Notes: a model not told the origin generated them from the letters alone. A stretch of 64,000 bases of DNA from Ashinkailepas kermadecensis (GCA_034440615.1 JAOTOM010004958.1:1-64000), one strand, 5' to 3'; shown: positions 10,190 to 21,819, counted from the first letter of the stretch. Numbers and translations are program-made.

Positions 10190-13100
10190 CATGTACCACT
10201 GACCCGTGTCGCCTGTTTGTGGACCACTGACTAGAGCGTCGGCTGTCTGTGGACCACTGACCAATGTGTCGGCTGTCTATGGACCACTGACTAGAGCGTC
10301 GGATGTCTGGACCACTGACCAATGTGTCGGCTGTCTATGGACCACTGACTAGAGCGTCGGCTGTCTGTGGACCACTGACCAATGTGTCGGCTGTCTATGG
10401 ACCACTGACTAGAGCGTCGGCTGTCTGGACCACTGACCAATGTGTCGGCTGTCTATGGACCACTGATTAGAGCGTCGGCTGTCTGTGGACCACTGACTAG
10501 AGCGTCGGCTGTCTATGGACCACTGACTAGAGCGTCGGCTGTCTGTGGACCACTGACCAATGTGTCGGCTGTCTATGGACCACTGAGAAGAGCGTCGGCT
10601 GTCTGTGGACCACTGACTAGAGCGTCGGCTGTCTGTGGACCACTGACCAATGTGTCGGCTGTCTATGGACCACTGAGAAGAGCGTCGGCTGTCTGTGGAC
10701 CACTGACTAGAGCGTCGGCTGTCTATGGACCACTGACTAGAGCGTCGGCTGTCTGTGGACCACTGACCAATGTGTCGGCTGTCTATGGACCACTGAGAAG
10801 AGCGTCGGCTGTCTGTGGACCACTGACTAGAGCGTCGGCTGTCTATGGACCACTGACTAGAGCGTCGGCTGTCTGTGGACCACTGACCAATGTGTCGGCT
10901 GTCTATGGACCACTGACTAGAGCGTCGGCTGTCTGTGGACCACTGACTAGAGCGTCGGCTGTCTATGGACCACTGACTAGAGCGTCGGCTGTCTGTGGAC
11001 CACTGACCAATGTGTCGGCTGTCTATGGACCACTGACTAGAGCGTCGGCTGTCTGGACCACTGACCAATGTGTCGGCTGTCTATGGACCACTGACTAGAG
11101 CGTCGGCTGTCTGTGGACCACTGACCAATGTGTCGGCTGTCTATGGACCACTGAGAAGAGCGTCGGCTGTCTGTGGACCACTGACAAGAGCGTCGGCTGT
11201 CTGTGGACCACTGACCAATGTGTCGGCTGTCTGTGGACCACTGACCAATGTGTCGGCTGTCTGTGGACCACTGACCAATGTGTCGGCTGTCTGTGGACCA
11301 CTGACCAATGTGTCGGCTGTCTATGGACCACTGACTAGAGCGTCGGCTGTCTGTGGACCACTGACCAATGTGTCGGTTGTCTATGGACCACTGACTAGAG
11401 CGTCGGCTGTCTGTGGACCACTGACCAATGTGTCGGCTGTCTATGGACCACTGACTAGAGCGTCGGCTGTCTGTGGACCACTGACCAATGTGTCGGTTGT
11501 CTATGGACCACTGACTAGAGCGTCGGCTGTCTGTGGACCACTGACCAATGTGTCGGCTGTCTATGGACCACTGACTAGAGCGTCGGCTGTCTGTGGAAAA
11601 CTGACCAATGTGTCGGCTGTCTATGGACCACTGACTAGAGCGTCGGCTGTCTGTGGACCACTGACCAATGTGTCGGTTGTCTATGGACCACTGACTAGAG
11701 CGTCGGCTGTCTGTGGACCACTGACCAATGTGTCGGCTGTCTATGGACCACTGAGAAGAACGTCGGCTGTCTGTGGACCACTGACCAATGTGTCGGCTGT
11801 CTGTGGACCACTGACCAATGTGTCGGCTGTCTATGGACCACTGACTAGAGCGTCGGCTGTCTGTGGACCACTGACCAATGTGTCGGTTATCTATGGACCA
11901 CTGAGAAGAGCGTCGGCTGTCTGTGGACCACTGACTAGAGCGTCGGCTGTCTGTGGACCACTGACCAATGTGTCGGCTGTCTATGGACCACTGAGAAGAG
12001 CGTCGGCTGTCTGTGGACCACTGACTAGAGTGTCGGCTGTCTGTGGACCACTGACCAATGTGTCGGCTGTCTATGGACCACTGAGAAGAGCGTCGGCTGT
12101 CTGTGGACCTCTGACTAGAGCGTCGGCTGTCTATGGACCACTGACTAGAGCGTCGGCTGTCTGTGGACCACTGACTAGAGTGTCGGCTGTCTGGACCACT
12201 GACCAATGTGTCGGCTGTCTATGGACCACTGACTAGAGCGTCGGCTATCTGTGGACCACTGAAAAGAGCGTCGGCTGTCTGTGGACCACTGACTAGAGCG
12301 TCGGCTGTCTGTGGACCACTGACCAATGTGTCGGCTGTCTATGGACCACTGACTAGAGCGTCGGCTGTCTGTGGACCACTGACCAATGTGTCGGCTGTCT
12401 ATGGACCACTGACTAGAGCGTCGGCTGTCTGTGGACCACTGACCAATGTGTCGGCTGTCTATGGACCACTGAGAAGAGCGTCGGCTGTCTGTGGACCACT
12501 GACTAGAGCGTCGGCTGTCTGTGGACCACTGACCAATGTGTCGACTGTCTATGGACCACTGACTAGAGCGTCGGCTGTCTGCGGACCACTGACCAATGTG
12601 TCGACTGTCTATGGACCACTGAGAAGAGCGTCGGCTGTCTGTGGACCACTGACCAATGTGTCGGCTGTCTGTGGACCACTGACCAATGTGTCGGCTGTCT
12701 ATGGACCACTGACTAGAGCGTCGGCTGTCTGTGGACCACTGACCAATGTGTCGGTTGTCTATGGACCACTGAGAAGAGCGTCGGCTGTCTGTGGACCACT
12801 GAGAAGAGCGTCGGCTGTCTGTGGACCACTGACCAATGTGTCGGCTGTCTATGGACCACTGACTAGAGCGTCGGCTGTCTGTGGACCACTGACCAATGTG
12901 TCGGCTGTCTATGGACCACTGAGAAGAGCGTCGGCTGTCTGTGGACCACTGACCAATGTGTCGGCTGTCTGTGGACCACTGACCAATGTGTCGGCTGTCT
13001 ATGGACCACTGACTAGAGCGTCGGCTGTCTGTGGACCACTGACCAATGTGTCGGCTGTCTATGGACCACTGAGAAGAGCGTCGGCTGTCTGTGGACCACT

Positions 13101-16100
13101 GACCAATGTGTCGGCTGTCTGTGGACCACTGACCAATGTGTCGGCTGTCTATGGACCACTGACAAGAGCGTCGGCTGTCTGTGGACCACTGACCAATGTG
13201 TCGGCTGTCTATGGACCACTGACTAGAGCGTCGGCTGTCTGTGGACCACTGACCAATGTGTCGGCTGTCTATGGACCACTGAGAAGAGCGTCGGCTGTCT
13301 GTGGACCACTGACCAATGTGTCGGCTGTCTGTGGACCACTGACCAATGTGTCGACTGTCTATGGACCACTGACTAGAGCGTCGGCAGTCTGGACCACTGA
13401 CCAATGTGTCGGCTGTCTATGGACCACTGACTAGAGCGTCGGCTGTCTGTGGACCACTGAGAAGAGCGTCGGCTGTCTGTGGACCACTGACTAGAGCGTC
13501 GGCTGTCTGTGGACCACTGACCAATGTGTCGGCTGTCTATGGACCACTGACTAGAGCGTCGGCTGTCTGTGGACCACTGACCAATGTGTCGGCTGTCTAT
13601 GGACCACTGACTAGAGCGTCGGCTGTCTGTGGACCACTGACCAATGTGTCGGCTGTCTATGGACCACTGAGAAGAGCGTCGGCTGTCTGTGGACCACTGA
13701 CTAGAGCGTCGGCTGTCTGTGGACCACTGACCAATGTGTCGGCTGTCTATGGACCACTGACTAGAGCGTCGGCTGTCTGTGGACCACTGACCAATGTGTC
13801 GGCTGTCTATGGACCACTGAGAAGAGCGTCGGCTGTCTGTGGACCACTGACCAATGTGTCGGCTGTCTGTGGACCACTGACCAATGTGTCGGCTGTCTGT
13901 GGACCACTGACCAATGTGTCGGCTGTCTATGGACCACTGACTAGAGCGTCGGCTGTCTGTGGACCACTGACCAATGTGTCGGCTGTCTATGGACCACTGA
14001 CTAGAGCGTCGGCTGTCTGTGGACCACTGACCAATGTGTCGGCTGTCTATGGACCACTGAGAAGAGCGTCGGCTGTCTGTGGACCACTGACCAATGTGTC
14101 GGCTGTCTGTGGACCACTGACCAATGTGTCGACTGTCTATGGACCACTGACTAGAGCGTCGGCTGTCTGGACCACTGACCAATGTGTCGGCTGTCTATGG
14201 ACCACTGACTAGAGCGTCGGCTGTCTGTGGACCACTGAGAAGAGCGTCGGCTGTCTGTGGACCACTGACTAGAGCGTCGGCTGTCTGTGGACCACTGACC
14301 AATGTGTCGGCTGTCTATGGACCACTGACTAGAGCGTCGGCTGTCTGTGGACCACTGACCAATGTGTCGGCTGTCTATGGACCACTGACTAGAGCGTCGG
14401 CTGTCTGTGGACCACTGACCAATGTGTCGGCTGTCTATGGACCACTGAGAAGAGCGTCGGCTGTCTGTGGACCACTGACTAGAGCGTCGGCTGTCTGTGG
14501 ACCACTGACCAATGTGTCGGCTGTCTATGGACCACTGACTAGAGCGTCGGCTGTCTGTGGACCACTGACCAATGTGTCGGCTGTCTATGGACCACTGAGA
14601 AGAGCGTCGGCTGTCTGTGGACCACTGACCAATGTGTCTGCTGTCTGTGGACCACTGACCAATGTGTCGGCTGTCTATGGACCACTGACTAGAGCGTCGG
14701 CTGTCTGTGGACCACTGACCAATGTGTCGGTTGTCTATGGACCACTGAGAAGAGCGTCGGCTATCTGTGGACCACTGACTAGAGCGTCGGCTGTCTATGG
14801 ACCACTGACTAGAGCGTCGGCTGTCTGTGGACCACTGACCAATGTGTCGGCTGTCTATGGACCACTGACTAGAGCGTCGGCTGTCTGGACCACTGACCAA
14901 TGGGTCGGCTGTCTATGGACCACTGACTAGAGCGTCGGCTGTCTGTGGACCACTGACCATTGTGTCGGCTGTCTATGGACCACTGACTAGAGCGTCGGCT
15001 GTCTGTGGACCACTGACCAATGTGTCGTCTGTCTGTGGACCACTGAGAAGAGCGTCGGCTGTCTGTGGACCACTGACCAATGTGTCGGCTGTCTATGGAC
15101 CACTGACTAGAGCGTCGGCTGTCTGTGGACCACTGACCAATGTGTCGGCTGTCTATGGACCACTGACTAGAGCGTCGGCTGTCTGTGGACCACTGACCAA
15201 TGTGTCGGCTGTCTATGGACCACTGACTAGAGCGTCGGCTGTCTGGACCACTGACCAATGTGTCGGCTGTCTATGGACCACTGACTAGAGCGTCGGCTGT
15301 CTGTGGACCACTGACCAATGTGTCGGCTGTCTATGGACCACTGACTAGAGCGTCGGCTGTCTGTGGACCACTGACCAATGTGTCGGCTGTCTATGGACCA
15401 CTGAGAAGAGCGTCGGCTGTCTGTGGACCACTGACTAGAGCGTCGGCTGTCTGTGGACCACTGACCAATGTGTCGGCTGTCTATGGACCACTGACTAGAG
15501 CGTCGGCTGTCTGTGGACCACTGACCAATGTGTCGGCTGTCTATGGACCACTGAGAAGAGCGTCGGCTGTCTGTGGACCACTGACCAATGTGTCGGCTGT
15601 CTGTGGACCACTGACCAATGTGTCGGCTGTCTGTGGACCACTGACCAATGTGTCGGCTGTCTATGGACCACTGACTAGAGCGTCGGCTGTCTGTGGACCA
15701 CTGACCAATGTGTCGGCTGTCTATGGACCACTGACTAGAGCGTCGGCTGTCTATGGACCACTGACTAGAGCGTCGGCTGTCTGTGGACCACTGACCAATG
15801 TGTCGGCTGTCTATGGACCACTGACTAGAGCGTCGGCTGTCTGTGGACCACTGACCAATGTGTCGGCTGTCTATGGACCACTGAGAAGAGCGTCGGCTGT
15901 CTGTGGACCACTGACTAGAGCGTCGGCTGTCTGTGGACCACTGACCAATGTGTCGGCTGTCTATGGACCACTGACTAGAGCGTCGGCTGTCTGTGGACCA
16001 CTGACCAATGTGTCGGCTGTCTGTGGACCACTGACCAATGTGTCGACTGTCTATGGACCACTGACTAGAGCGTCGGCTGTCTGGACCACTGACCAATGTG

Positions 16101-16740
16101 TCGGCTGTCTATGGACCACTGACTAGAGCGTCGGCTGTCTGTGGACCACTGAGAAGAGCGTCGGCTGTCTGTGGACCACTGACTAGAGCGTCGGCTGTCT
16201 GTGGACCACTGACCAATGTGTCGGCTGTCTATGGACCACTGACTAGAGCGTCGGCTGTCTGTGGACCACTGACCAATGTGTCGGCTGTCTATGGACCACT
16301 GACTAGAGCGTCGGCTGTCTGTGGACCACTGACCAATGTGTCGGCTGTCTATGGACCACTGAGAAGAGCGTCGGCTGTCTGTGGACCACTGACTAGAGCG
16401 TCGGCTGTCTATGGACCACTGACTAGAGCGTCGGCTGTCTGTGGACCACTGACCAATGTGTCGGCTGTCTATGGACCACTGAGAAGAGCGTCGGCTGTCT
16501 GTGGACCACTGACTAGAGCGTCGGCTGTCTATGGACCACTGACTAGAGCGTCGGCTGTCTGTGGACCACTGACCAATGTGTCGGCTGTCTATGGACCACT
16601 GACTAGAGCGTCGGCTGTCTGTGGACCACTGACTAGAGCGTCGGCTGTCTATGGACCACTGACTAGAGCGTCGGCTGTCTGTGGACCACTGACCAATGTA
16701 TCGTCTGTCTATGGACCACTGGCCCGTGAGCATGTTGTCT
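10190..16740 (+). repeat. 30 bp minisatellite (~215 copies) with higher-order structure, in the large RXR intron
   Basis: Monomers are 30 bp and of two main types: GTCGGCTGTCTATGGACCAC + TGACTAGAGC and GTCGGCTGTCTGTGGACCAC + TGACCAATGT, usually alternating to give a 60 bp dimer, with a third type ending TGAGAAGAGC. Nine monomers are 28 bp (GTCTGGACC instead of GTCTGTGGACC), at about 10305, 10423, 11051, 12189, 13387, 14165, 14883, 15241 and 16079. Segments starting after 13387, 14165 and 16079 begin with the same monomer order for more than ten monomers. The 30 bp period keeps frames open on both strands, which produces the long spurious open frames. The last monomers degrade into the 3' splice site of the next RXR exon. 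Confidence 0.98.
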
Positions 16741-16745
16741 GTGGA

Positions 16746-16771
16746 ACACTAACCTGTGTCGTCGGCCGAAG
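16746..16771 (+). promoter_or_regulatory. RXR: Branch point and 3' splice site of the large RXR intron
   Basis: CACTAAC at 16746-16752 fits the metazoan branch-point pattern (CTAAC) and lies about 20 bases before the AG at 16770-16771. There is little polypyrimidine between them. The surrounding TTGTCTGTGGAACACTAACC is plainly a diverged monomer of the upstream minisatellite (CTGTCTGTGGACCACTGACC), so the acceptor region and the array share an origin. Confidence 0.7.
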
Positions 16772-16981
16772 GACTCGAGCCACGAACAGCTGCGCGCCGC
16801 TATTGAGCACCAGCTGAAGCAGCTCTTCGAGTGGGCCAAGAGGATCCCGCACTTTGCCGAGCTGCAGCGGTCCGACCAGGTGGCGCTTCTGCTGGCCGGC
16901 TGGAACGAGCTCATCATCGCCAGTCTGTCGTACCGCTCCATCGAGTACCCTCTCACCATCCGACTGGGAGCCAACCTCAAC
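16772..16981 (+). CDS. RXR: RXR exon: ligand-binding domain helices 3-5
   Basis: Seventy codons in phase 0, bounded by AG at 16770-16771 and donor GTGAGT at 16982. It reads DSSHEQLRAAIEHQLKQLFE, then WAKRIPHFAEL, DQVALLLAGWNELIIAS and SYRSIEYPL. WAKRIPHF and GWNELLIASFSHRS are RXR signatures; here the latter is GWNELIIASLSYRS. The Arg that in vertebrate RXR-alpha holds the ligand carboxylate (SHRS) is kept (SYRS). The following beta-turn, DGILLATGLHV in vertebrates, is replaced by YPLTIRLGANLN, so the ligand pocket floor differs and classical 9-cis-retinoid binding should not be assumed. Family identity is certain; the functional remark is inference. Confidence 0.93.
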
Positions 16982-17815
16982 GTGAGTCGTGCCCTGTCCG
17001 GGACATGTTGCAGCAATCATGGACACAGGGAACCACCGTTTCTGGCCGGCGAAATCGAAGGTCATAAATTCACTATTGCACTGCTGTTTCAACCACATGG
17101 GAAGTTGCTTGCTCCTTTTGGTGATTTAACAATAGATGTGATGCAAGTCTTGCTGCTCTCAAGCTGAGTAAAAAAAACCACCAGCTCACCATCCAGGGTA
17201 TGTGAGAGAGTAGGTTAGAGTAGTCTACGTAAAGTAGGTTAGAAAACAAAACGGTTGGATGTATGGAACGAGGTCGTGTTCCAAACGTCTCCCATGACAC
17301 CTAGTATGCTACCAGGTCGCTGGTCGCTTGTTTTGCACCAGAACCGCAGCAAAAAGGCCAATTCTTGTCACAGCACCGTCACACAGCCGTCCGCAGGAGT
17401 TGGAAGAACTGGCTGGTGGTTGGTGTGACACCGTCTTGAGAATGACACAAAAATATCTTTGGAACCGGAAGAAACAACCAGACCACCTTTGCCAATGTCC
17501 GCACACTAATGCTATGTGTTGACGGAAACCGTAAGCACGGGTGCGAGATTTCACCACAAGTGTGTTGCCAGCTCTGGAAAATATATTCTGGCAGGCAGAA
17601 GGTACTTTTTCCAGGGATGTGACGGTCTGAAAACTTCTTCCTCTTCTGCTGCTCTCTGCCATAATTTTTCAATTACTTCCTGGGTGTGTCAACTGTACTG
17701 CATGTGCACCGTATGACCGTTTGTAGCTGTCACAGGTTCGTAGTAGGAAGTCCTAAGCCGATTCCTCAAGTCGTTAGGTCTCAAGTAGCAAGTCCTGTCG
17801 AGCATAAAAGGCAAT
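16982..17815. other. Intronic sequence, nothing recognised
   Basis: RXR intron between the helix 3-5 and helix 7-9 exons. The short open frames on both strands show no family motif. Confidence 0.5.
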
Positions 17816-18109
17816 CTAGTCGTTAATTTTCACATTATTAGAAGGCAATGGGCGGTTCCAAATGGATTGGGGGCATACCACATAGGGTACCACCTTGAAA
17901 GGTGAAATAATTGGAGAGGAAAAGCCAACATTCTTGGAGGGATAAGTGCCCTCCCAAAAGCATACAAAGCTACGCCCCTGCGGCCAAGTCCACCAGGCAC
18001 AGATCCAGCAGGACCAGCTCGAGGGGATTTTATGTTCTCCGTTTTCGAGAAAAAAACTTCGGATTTGGACATCTAGCAATCGGCCCCACTTAGCCCAATG
18101 GGCTAAGTG

Positions 18110-18430
18110 AGCAATACACAAAGAAAGACGTCATTTACAAAGTGACAGGCAAAATGTGTCCTAATCAGTTTGACGTTGGAGAAACGGAAAGCTGCATACA
18201 TGATATATTTGACGAGCATCTCGGGGATGCCCGAATCCGTGGATGTTTTGCAACCCTAGGGGAGCACATGGCCACAACCCACCAGTACATCGAGCACTGC
18301 GTAACGCATGTAAATCTCATGGTTTACATTTTGGACACGGCGAAAGACAACGCATTTATTAAGGGGCTTGAATCGATGTACATTCGTGACCATAAACCAC
18401 CTCTAAATACACAAACTACATCATGGTATG
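18110..18430 (+). pseudogene. Penelope-like element GIY-YIG endonuclease fragment
   Basis: In one frame from about 18123 the text reads KKDVIYKVTGKMC, then VGETESCIHDIFDEHL, GEHMATTH, VYILDTAKDNAFIKGLESMY and IRDHKPPLN. This is the C-terminal GIY-YIG nuclease module of Penelope-like retroelements: a VIY-type first strand, the YIGxTG strand replaced by FDVGETES, GEH, and a C-terminal ESxYIRxHxPxLN motif. The key Tyr-Ile-Gly motif is degraded and the reverse transcriptase is absent, so this is a 5'-truncated dead copy. It sits in an RXR intron. A hammerhead-like core follows at about 18549, as expected for such elements. Confidence 0.65.
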
Positions 18431-18546
18431 TTTTATGCCAAGCATCGGTATATCAGATTGTACGCTGTGCTGACTGTTGGGATTTTGTCACATGCCGTGA
18501 CTTTTCGTGCTCGTAAAGCTGTGATTTGTGTTAATGTAGGTGAGTT

Positions 18547-18573
18547 CCTGATCATGGCCAAAGGTTGAAACGT
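18547..18573 (+). other. Degenerate hammerhead-ribozyme-like core of the Penelope-like element
   Basis: CCTGATCATGGCCAAAGGTT is followed by GAAAC. A hammerhead core is CUGANGA, a stem II, then GAAA. Here stem II could be GGCC/GGTT with two G-U pairs. The catalytic G of CUGANGA is a C (CTGATCA), so cleavage activity is not expected. Penelope-like elements are known to carry hammerhead motifs near their ends; assignment here rests on position and the partial core. Confidence 0.4.
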
Positions 18574-18599
18574 TGGGCATATATTTTGAACCGTGTTTA

Positions 18600-19090
18600 T
18601 ATCGAATTTTATTATGTTCAACAAAGGTCGACAATTCCATTTTGACAATCCAGTGACAATTTTTACGCAATAACTATTTTTTACTTCTAGAAAGTCATTT
18701 TAATGCAAACTTTCGGCAAAATCGGCCTCTTTGGGACGTCGTGCCTTGACCTCCCCCCCCCACCCTCTAGATAGTCTAGTGAATGCTACTAGAATCCCCC
18801 CCCCCCCTTGTACTCCTAACTCAATCTGGAATGGCCACTGACAGCGAGGAGGCACGAACATAACCGCTGATCGTTTTAGGGGATGGTGGGGGACCAGAAG
18901 CGGACCTTGTGACCTTTATTTAGATGATATTTACACAAATATTTACATCTGTCACTATAGCTAGTGACACGTCCATACAAAAACAAACGGGTTATGAGGG
19001 AATCGCGACGCCCAGGTACTCCGCCTTTCCGTAAGAGCCCGGGGAGGGTTGGATCGCGAGCTCTTTGCAATCTACTAATGGTACCGACAG
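18600..19090. other. Intronic sequence with poly-C runs
   Basis: Contains C-runs near 18757 and 18799, otherwise nothing recognised. Confidence 0.5.
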
Positions 19091-19099
19091 GTGAAGTCT

Positions 19100-19372
19100 A
19101 CTTGATTGACTGATTGACTGGTTGACTGACTGACTGACTGACTGACTGACTGACTGACTGACTGATTGACTGACTGACTGACTGACTGACTGATTGACTG
19201 ACTGACTGACTGGTTGACTGACTGACTGACTGACTGATCGACTGACTGACTGACTGACTGATTGACTGACTGACTGAGTGAATGTCTGACTGACTGAATG
19301 TCTAACTAACTGACTGACTGACTGACTGAATGTCTGACTGACTGAATGTCTGACTGACTGACTGACTGACGA
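19100..19372 (+). repeat. (TGAC)n tetranucleotide microsatellite
   Basis: About 270 bp of TGAC repeats with TGAT, TGGT and GAATGTC interruptions, in the RXR intron before the helix 7-9 exon. The SVSQ-type open frame on the other strand is an artefact. The 360 bases between it and the next exon are otherwise featureless. Confidence 0.95.
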
Positions 19373-19731
19373 ACCAACCAACCTAGGGAAAATCATTTCC
19401 TGTGAAGCCGGGCGGATTTGACCTAGTCTGACAACGCTGTTAATATCTTTCCAGCGTTCCCATGGAAGACAACGATCACTCCAAGAATCATACAAATTGC
19501 GTATTGGAACATGGGGAGGCCAACTTGTTTTGTTGGTACCATTCCTGAATGGCAAATATCCAGATTTTTTCAATAGTCTCGAATCCGGAATGAATTACGG
19601 GCCAAATCTGAGAATTCCGGTTGTAACTTGATTCGCAAACATGAATTCCATGCAGCGGTACGTCACGTGAGGGAGGTTGACTGATAGTATCAGGGACACC
19701 TGCCACCGCTAATCTGTGCTGTCTACCAAAG

Positions 19732-19873
19732 GTGACGCAGGATTTGGCCAGCTCGGTGGGCATGGACTGCATCTTTGAACGCGTTCTCGTGGAGCTGGTG
19801 ACAAAGATGCGCGACATGAAGATGGACCTGGTGGAGCTTGGTTGCCTCCGCACCATCGTGCTCTTCAACCCTG
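19732..19873 (+). CDS. RXR: RXR exon: ligand-binding domain helices 7-9
   Basis: The acceptor AG is at 19730-19731 and the donor GTAAGT starts at 19874. The exon reads [20 protein letters not shown], then [18 protein letters not shown] and LRTIVLFNP. This aligns with the vertebrate RXR segment AGVGAIFDRVLTELVSKMRD..., with GxxxIFxRVLxELVxKMRDM and LGCLRxIVLFNP conserved. It is 142 bp, so it ends after the first base of a codon; the next exon supplies AC, giving Asp and restoring NPDAK, a typical RXR sequence. Start and end are thus fixed by splice sites and phase. Confidence 0.93.
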
Positions 19874-20261
19874 GTAAGTTAGCGGATTGCTACCGAGCGC
19901 GGCTGATTTGTACAATAGACAAGACTGAGGCAGTCCAACTCGTGGTGTCTGGTCTTCGACTATGACTCGAATTGGGGAGGTCAATGACGGGTTAAGATAC
20001 TGTGCGCCATAAGTGCTGACCATTTGATTCCAGGCAGTGCATCTCGCCGTAACACTTTGGTTTTTACCGTCATGTCAATCAGTACCGGGCGGATATTCGC
20101 TGCTGGGAATAAACTGTTTGTTACAAAGGCGCTGTTCGAAATAGTCCGAGCCAAGACCCCTTTTGTACGAGCAACACATCCCACAGACGCACGTACGCAC
20201 ACACGCACGCATACTGGGGTAGCATGTTTATCACTGTCTGACCATGGTTGCTGTCTGGTAG

Positions 20262-20521
20262 ACGCCAAGAATCTGGGTGCGGTGGAACTGGTAGAGCGAC
20301 TGCGCGAGCACGTGTACGCCACTCTCGAGGACTACGTACGTCAGGAGTACCCGCGTGAGCCGGGCCGCTTCGCCAAGCTGCTGCTGCGACTGCCAGCGCT
20401 GCGCTCCATTGGCCTCAAGTGTCACGAGAAGATCCTTTTCACCGACATGCTCAACTACGACCTGTCATTTGAGAGCTACCTGACACGCATGTTGGATGAC
20501 ACGGTGCTGCCCGAGGCATGA
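20262..20521 (+). CDS. RXR: RXR terminal exon: helices 10-12 and stop
   Basis: The acceptor is CTGGTAG ending at 20261; the stop TGA is at 20519-20521. The dimerisation helix is nearly invariant: PGRFAKLLLRLPALRSIGLK. After it the protein departs from the RXR norm: the usual CLEHLFFFKLIGD is CHEKILFTDMLNYD, and the activation helix (FLMEMLE in vertebrates) is SYLTRMLDD followed by TVLPEA. The Glu that forms the coactivator charge clamp in vertebrate RXR-alpha is Arg here; from memory, crab RXRs have Lys at that place. Heterodimerisation should be intact, whereas ligand-dependent activation by this helix is doubtful. The upstream intron (19874-20261) is only 388 bp. Confidence 0.95.
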
Positions 20522-21819
20522 TTTGCCGGCGCGTTCACCAACCGCGACAGCGGTCAGCGCAACTCCCACACTGTACAGCGTGTCTTAGTATCGACGTCCC
20601 TCTCTCTCCGTCAGATTCGGTGGTGTGGGCTATTGTACACTAGTGACGTCATCAGTGGCCACGTTTCAGCTGATATTACGTGAGCGGTAAGTCCGTAGGT
20701 GCGTGGGGCGGCGTGGCCTATATCTGCCACGCTGCCCGCTGTCGCCCTGTTGCACCGATAGAATTGGTTAGATTTTTTTTACCTTAGCTCGGTTTATTTT
20801 AAATCGTGCATAAGTTAGGTAGCCGTGTGCTATAATGGAGGTTGTGTGTGCGTATTGGCTTGCGCATTGTCTGCATGACGGGAGTAGTTGTTGAGTGGGC
20901 GCGCTTGGACCGATGTGACGGGACGTTTTGTGTCCCCGCGCTGTACAGCTATACGTGCTACGAATCGGAACGAGTGCAGTGCTGACTGACGCGCTCTTTG
21001 CCAGTTCGGCGCGCCTTGCACCAAACGTTGCGCTACTTTGTGCCCGCCACACTGTTCCCTTGTTATGTGAATGGCACCTGGTGTCTTCTGATCGGTTGAT
21101 TGCTGCTCATGTCCGACTGCCGGATTTTAGTTGCTCCCGTACATGAATGTTACTCCGGACTCTGCTGCGAGTACGTTTGTTTATAGTCTGAACTAAAGTA
21201 ACATATTCCTGGAGTCTGTAAAATGCTTCCCTCGCAGTTTTTTCTTGGGGGGGGGGGGGATTGAAGTGATTTTCCACCATGCAGCTGCGGCCCTGATGTG
21301 ACAGTGTGTGTGTATGGGCTAGGAATGAAGGAATGCATGGGCCGTGCCTATGGTGTCAACATCGAATATTGTTGCATTCACGAATGCATGCGGGATGTGT
21401 TTGCCGCTGGGCAGCGAGTCGATGAACCTGTTTGTAACACTGAAATGTCACTGTGTCGTACCTCTCCCACGGCTGCCAGCGCTGAACCAGGAAGACAATG
21501 TAGCACGGCTGTCATTTCATGTCAACTTGAATGGTCCTGTGTGATAGTGTTTAGTTACTGATCGGCATTTCACTTTTCAGTAGGAACTCTAGTGATATAA
21601 TATATGGAAATTCCAATTTAGACTCCGAAAATTTCCCGATTAAAACGCGTTGCCTAGGTGGAGAATTGGACACTATGGTGGACGCAAGTGTGTCAGATGT
21701 CGGATGCTCTCTACTTCCAGAGGCTCACTGACGATCTTAACGGAACTAGCAACTATTTCTCTGTTTGTTGTTCATCTTCCAATTGCGAGGCCGGCGTATG
21801 GCGTCCGTCAGTTGTAATT
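20522..21819 (+). other. RXR: Probable RXR 3' untranslated region and downstream flank
   Basis: No further coding exon fits. No AATAAA was seen; the variant ATTAAA occurs at 21639-21644, about 1.1 kb after the stop, and could be the polyadenylation signal. A poly-G run lies near 21250. Extent is inference. Confidence 0.4.

Noticed and set aside
10409..16817. Long open frames on both strands through the 30 bp array
   Set aside because: The period is 30 bp, so frames without stops stay open in every copy. The frames end at the 28 bp monomers, and the translation is a ten-residue repeat with no sign of selection.
18547..18573. Active hammerhead ribozyme
   Set aside because: The catalytic G of the CUGANGA core is C and stem II is weak, so it is listed only as a degenerate relic.
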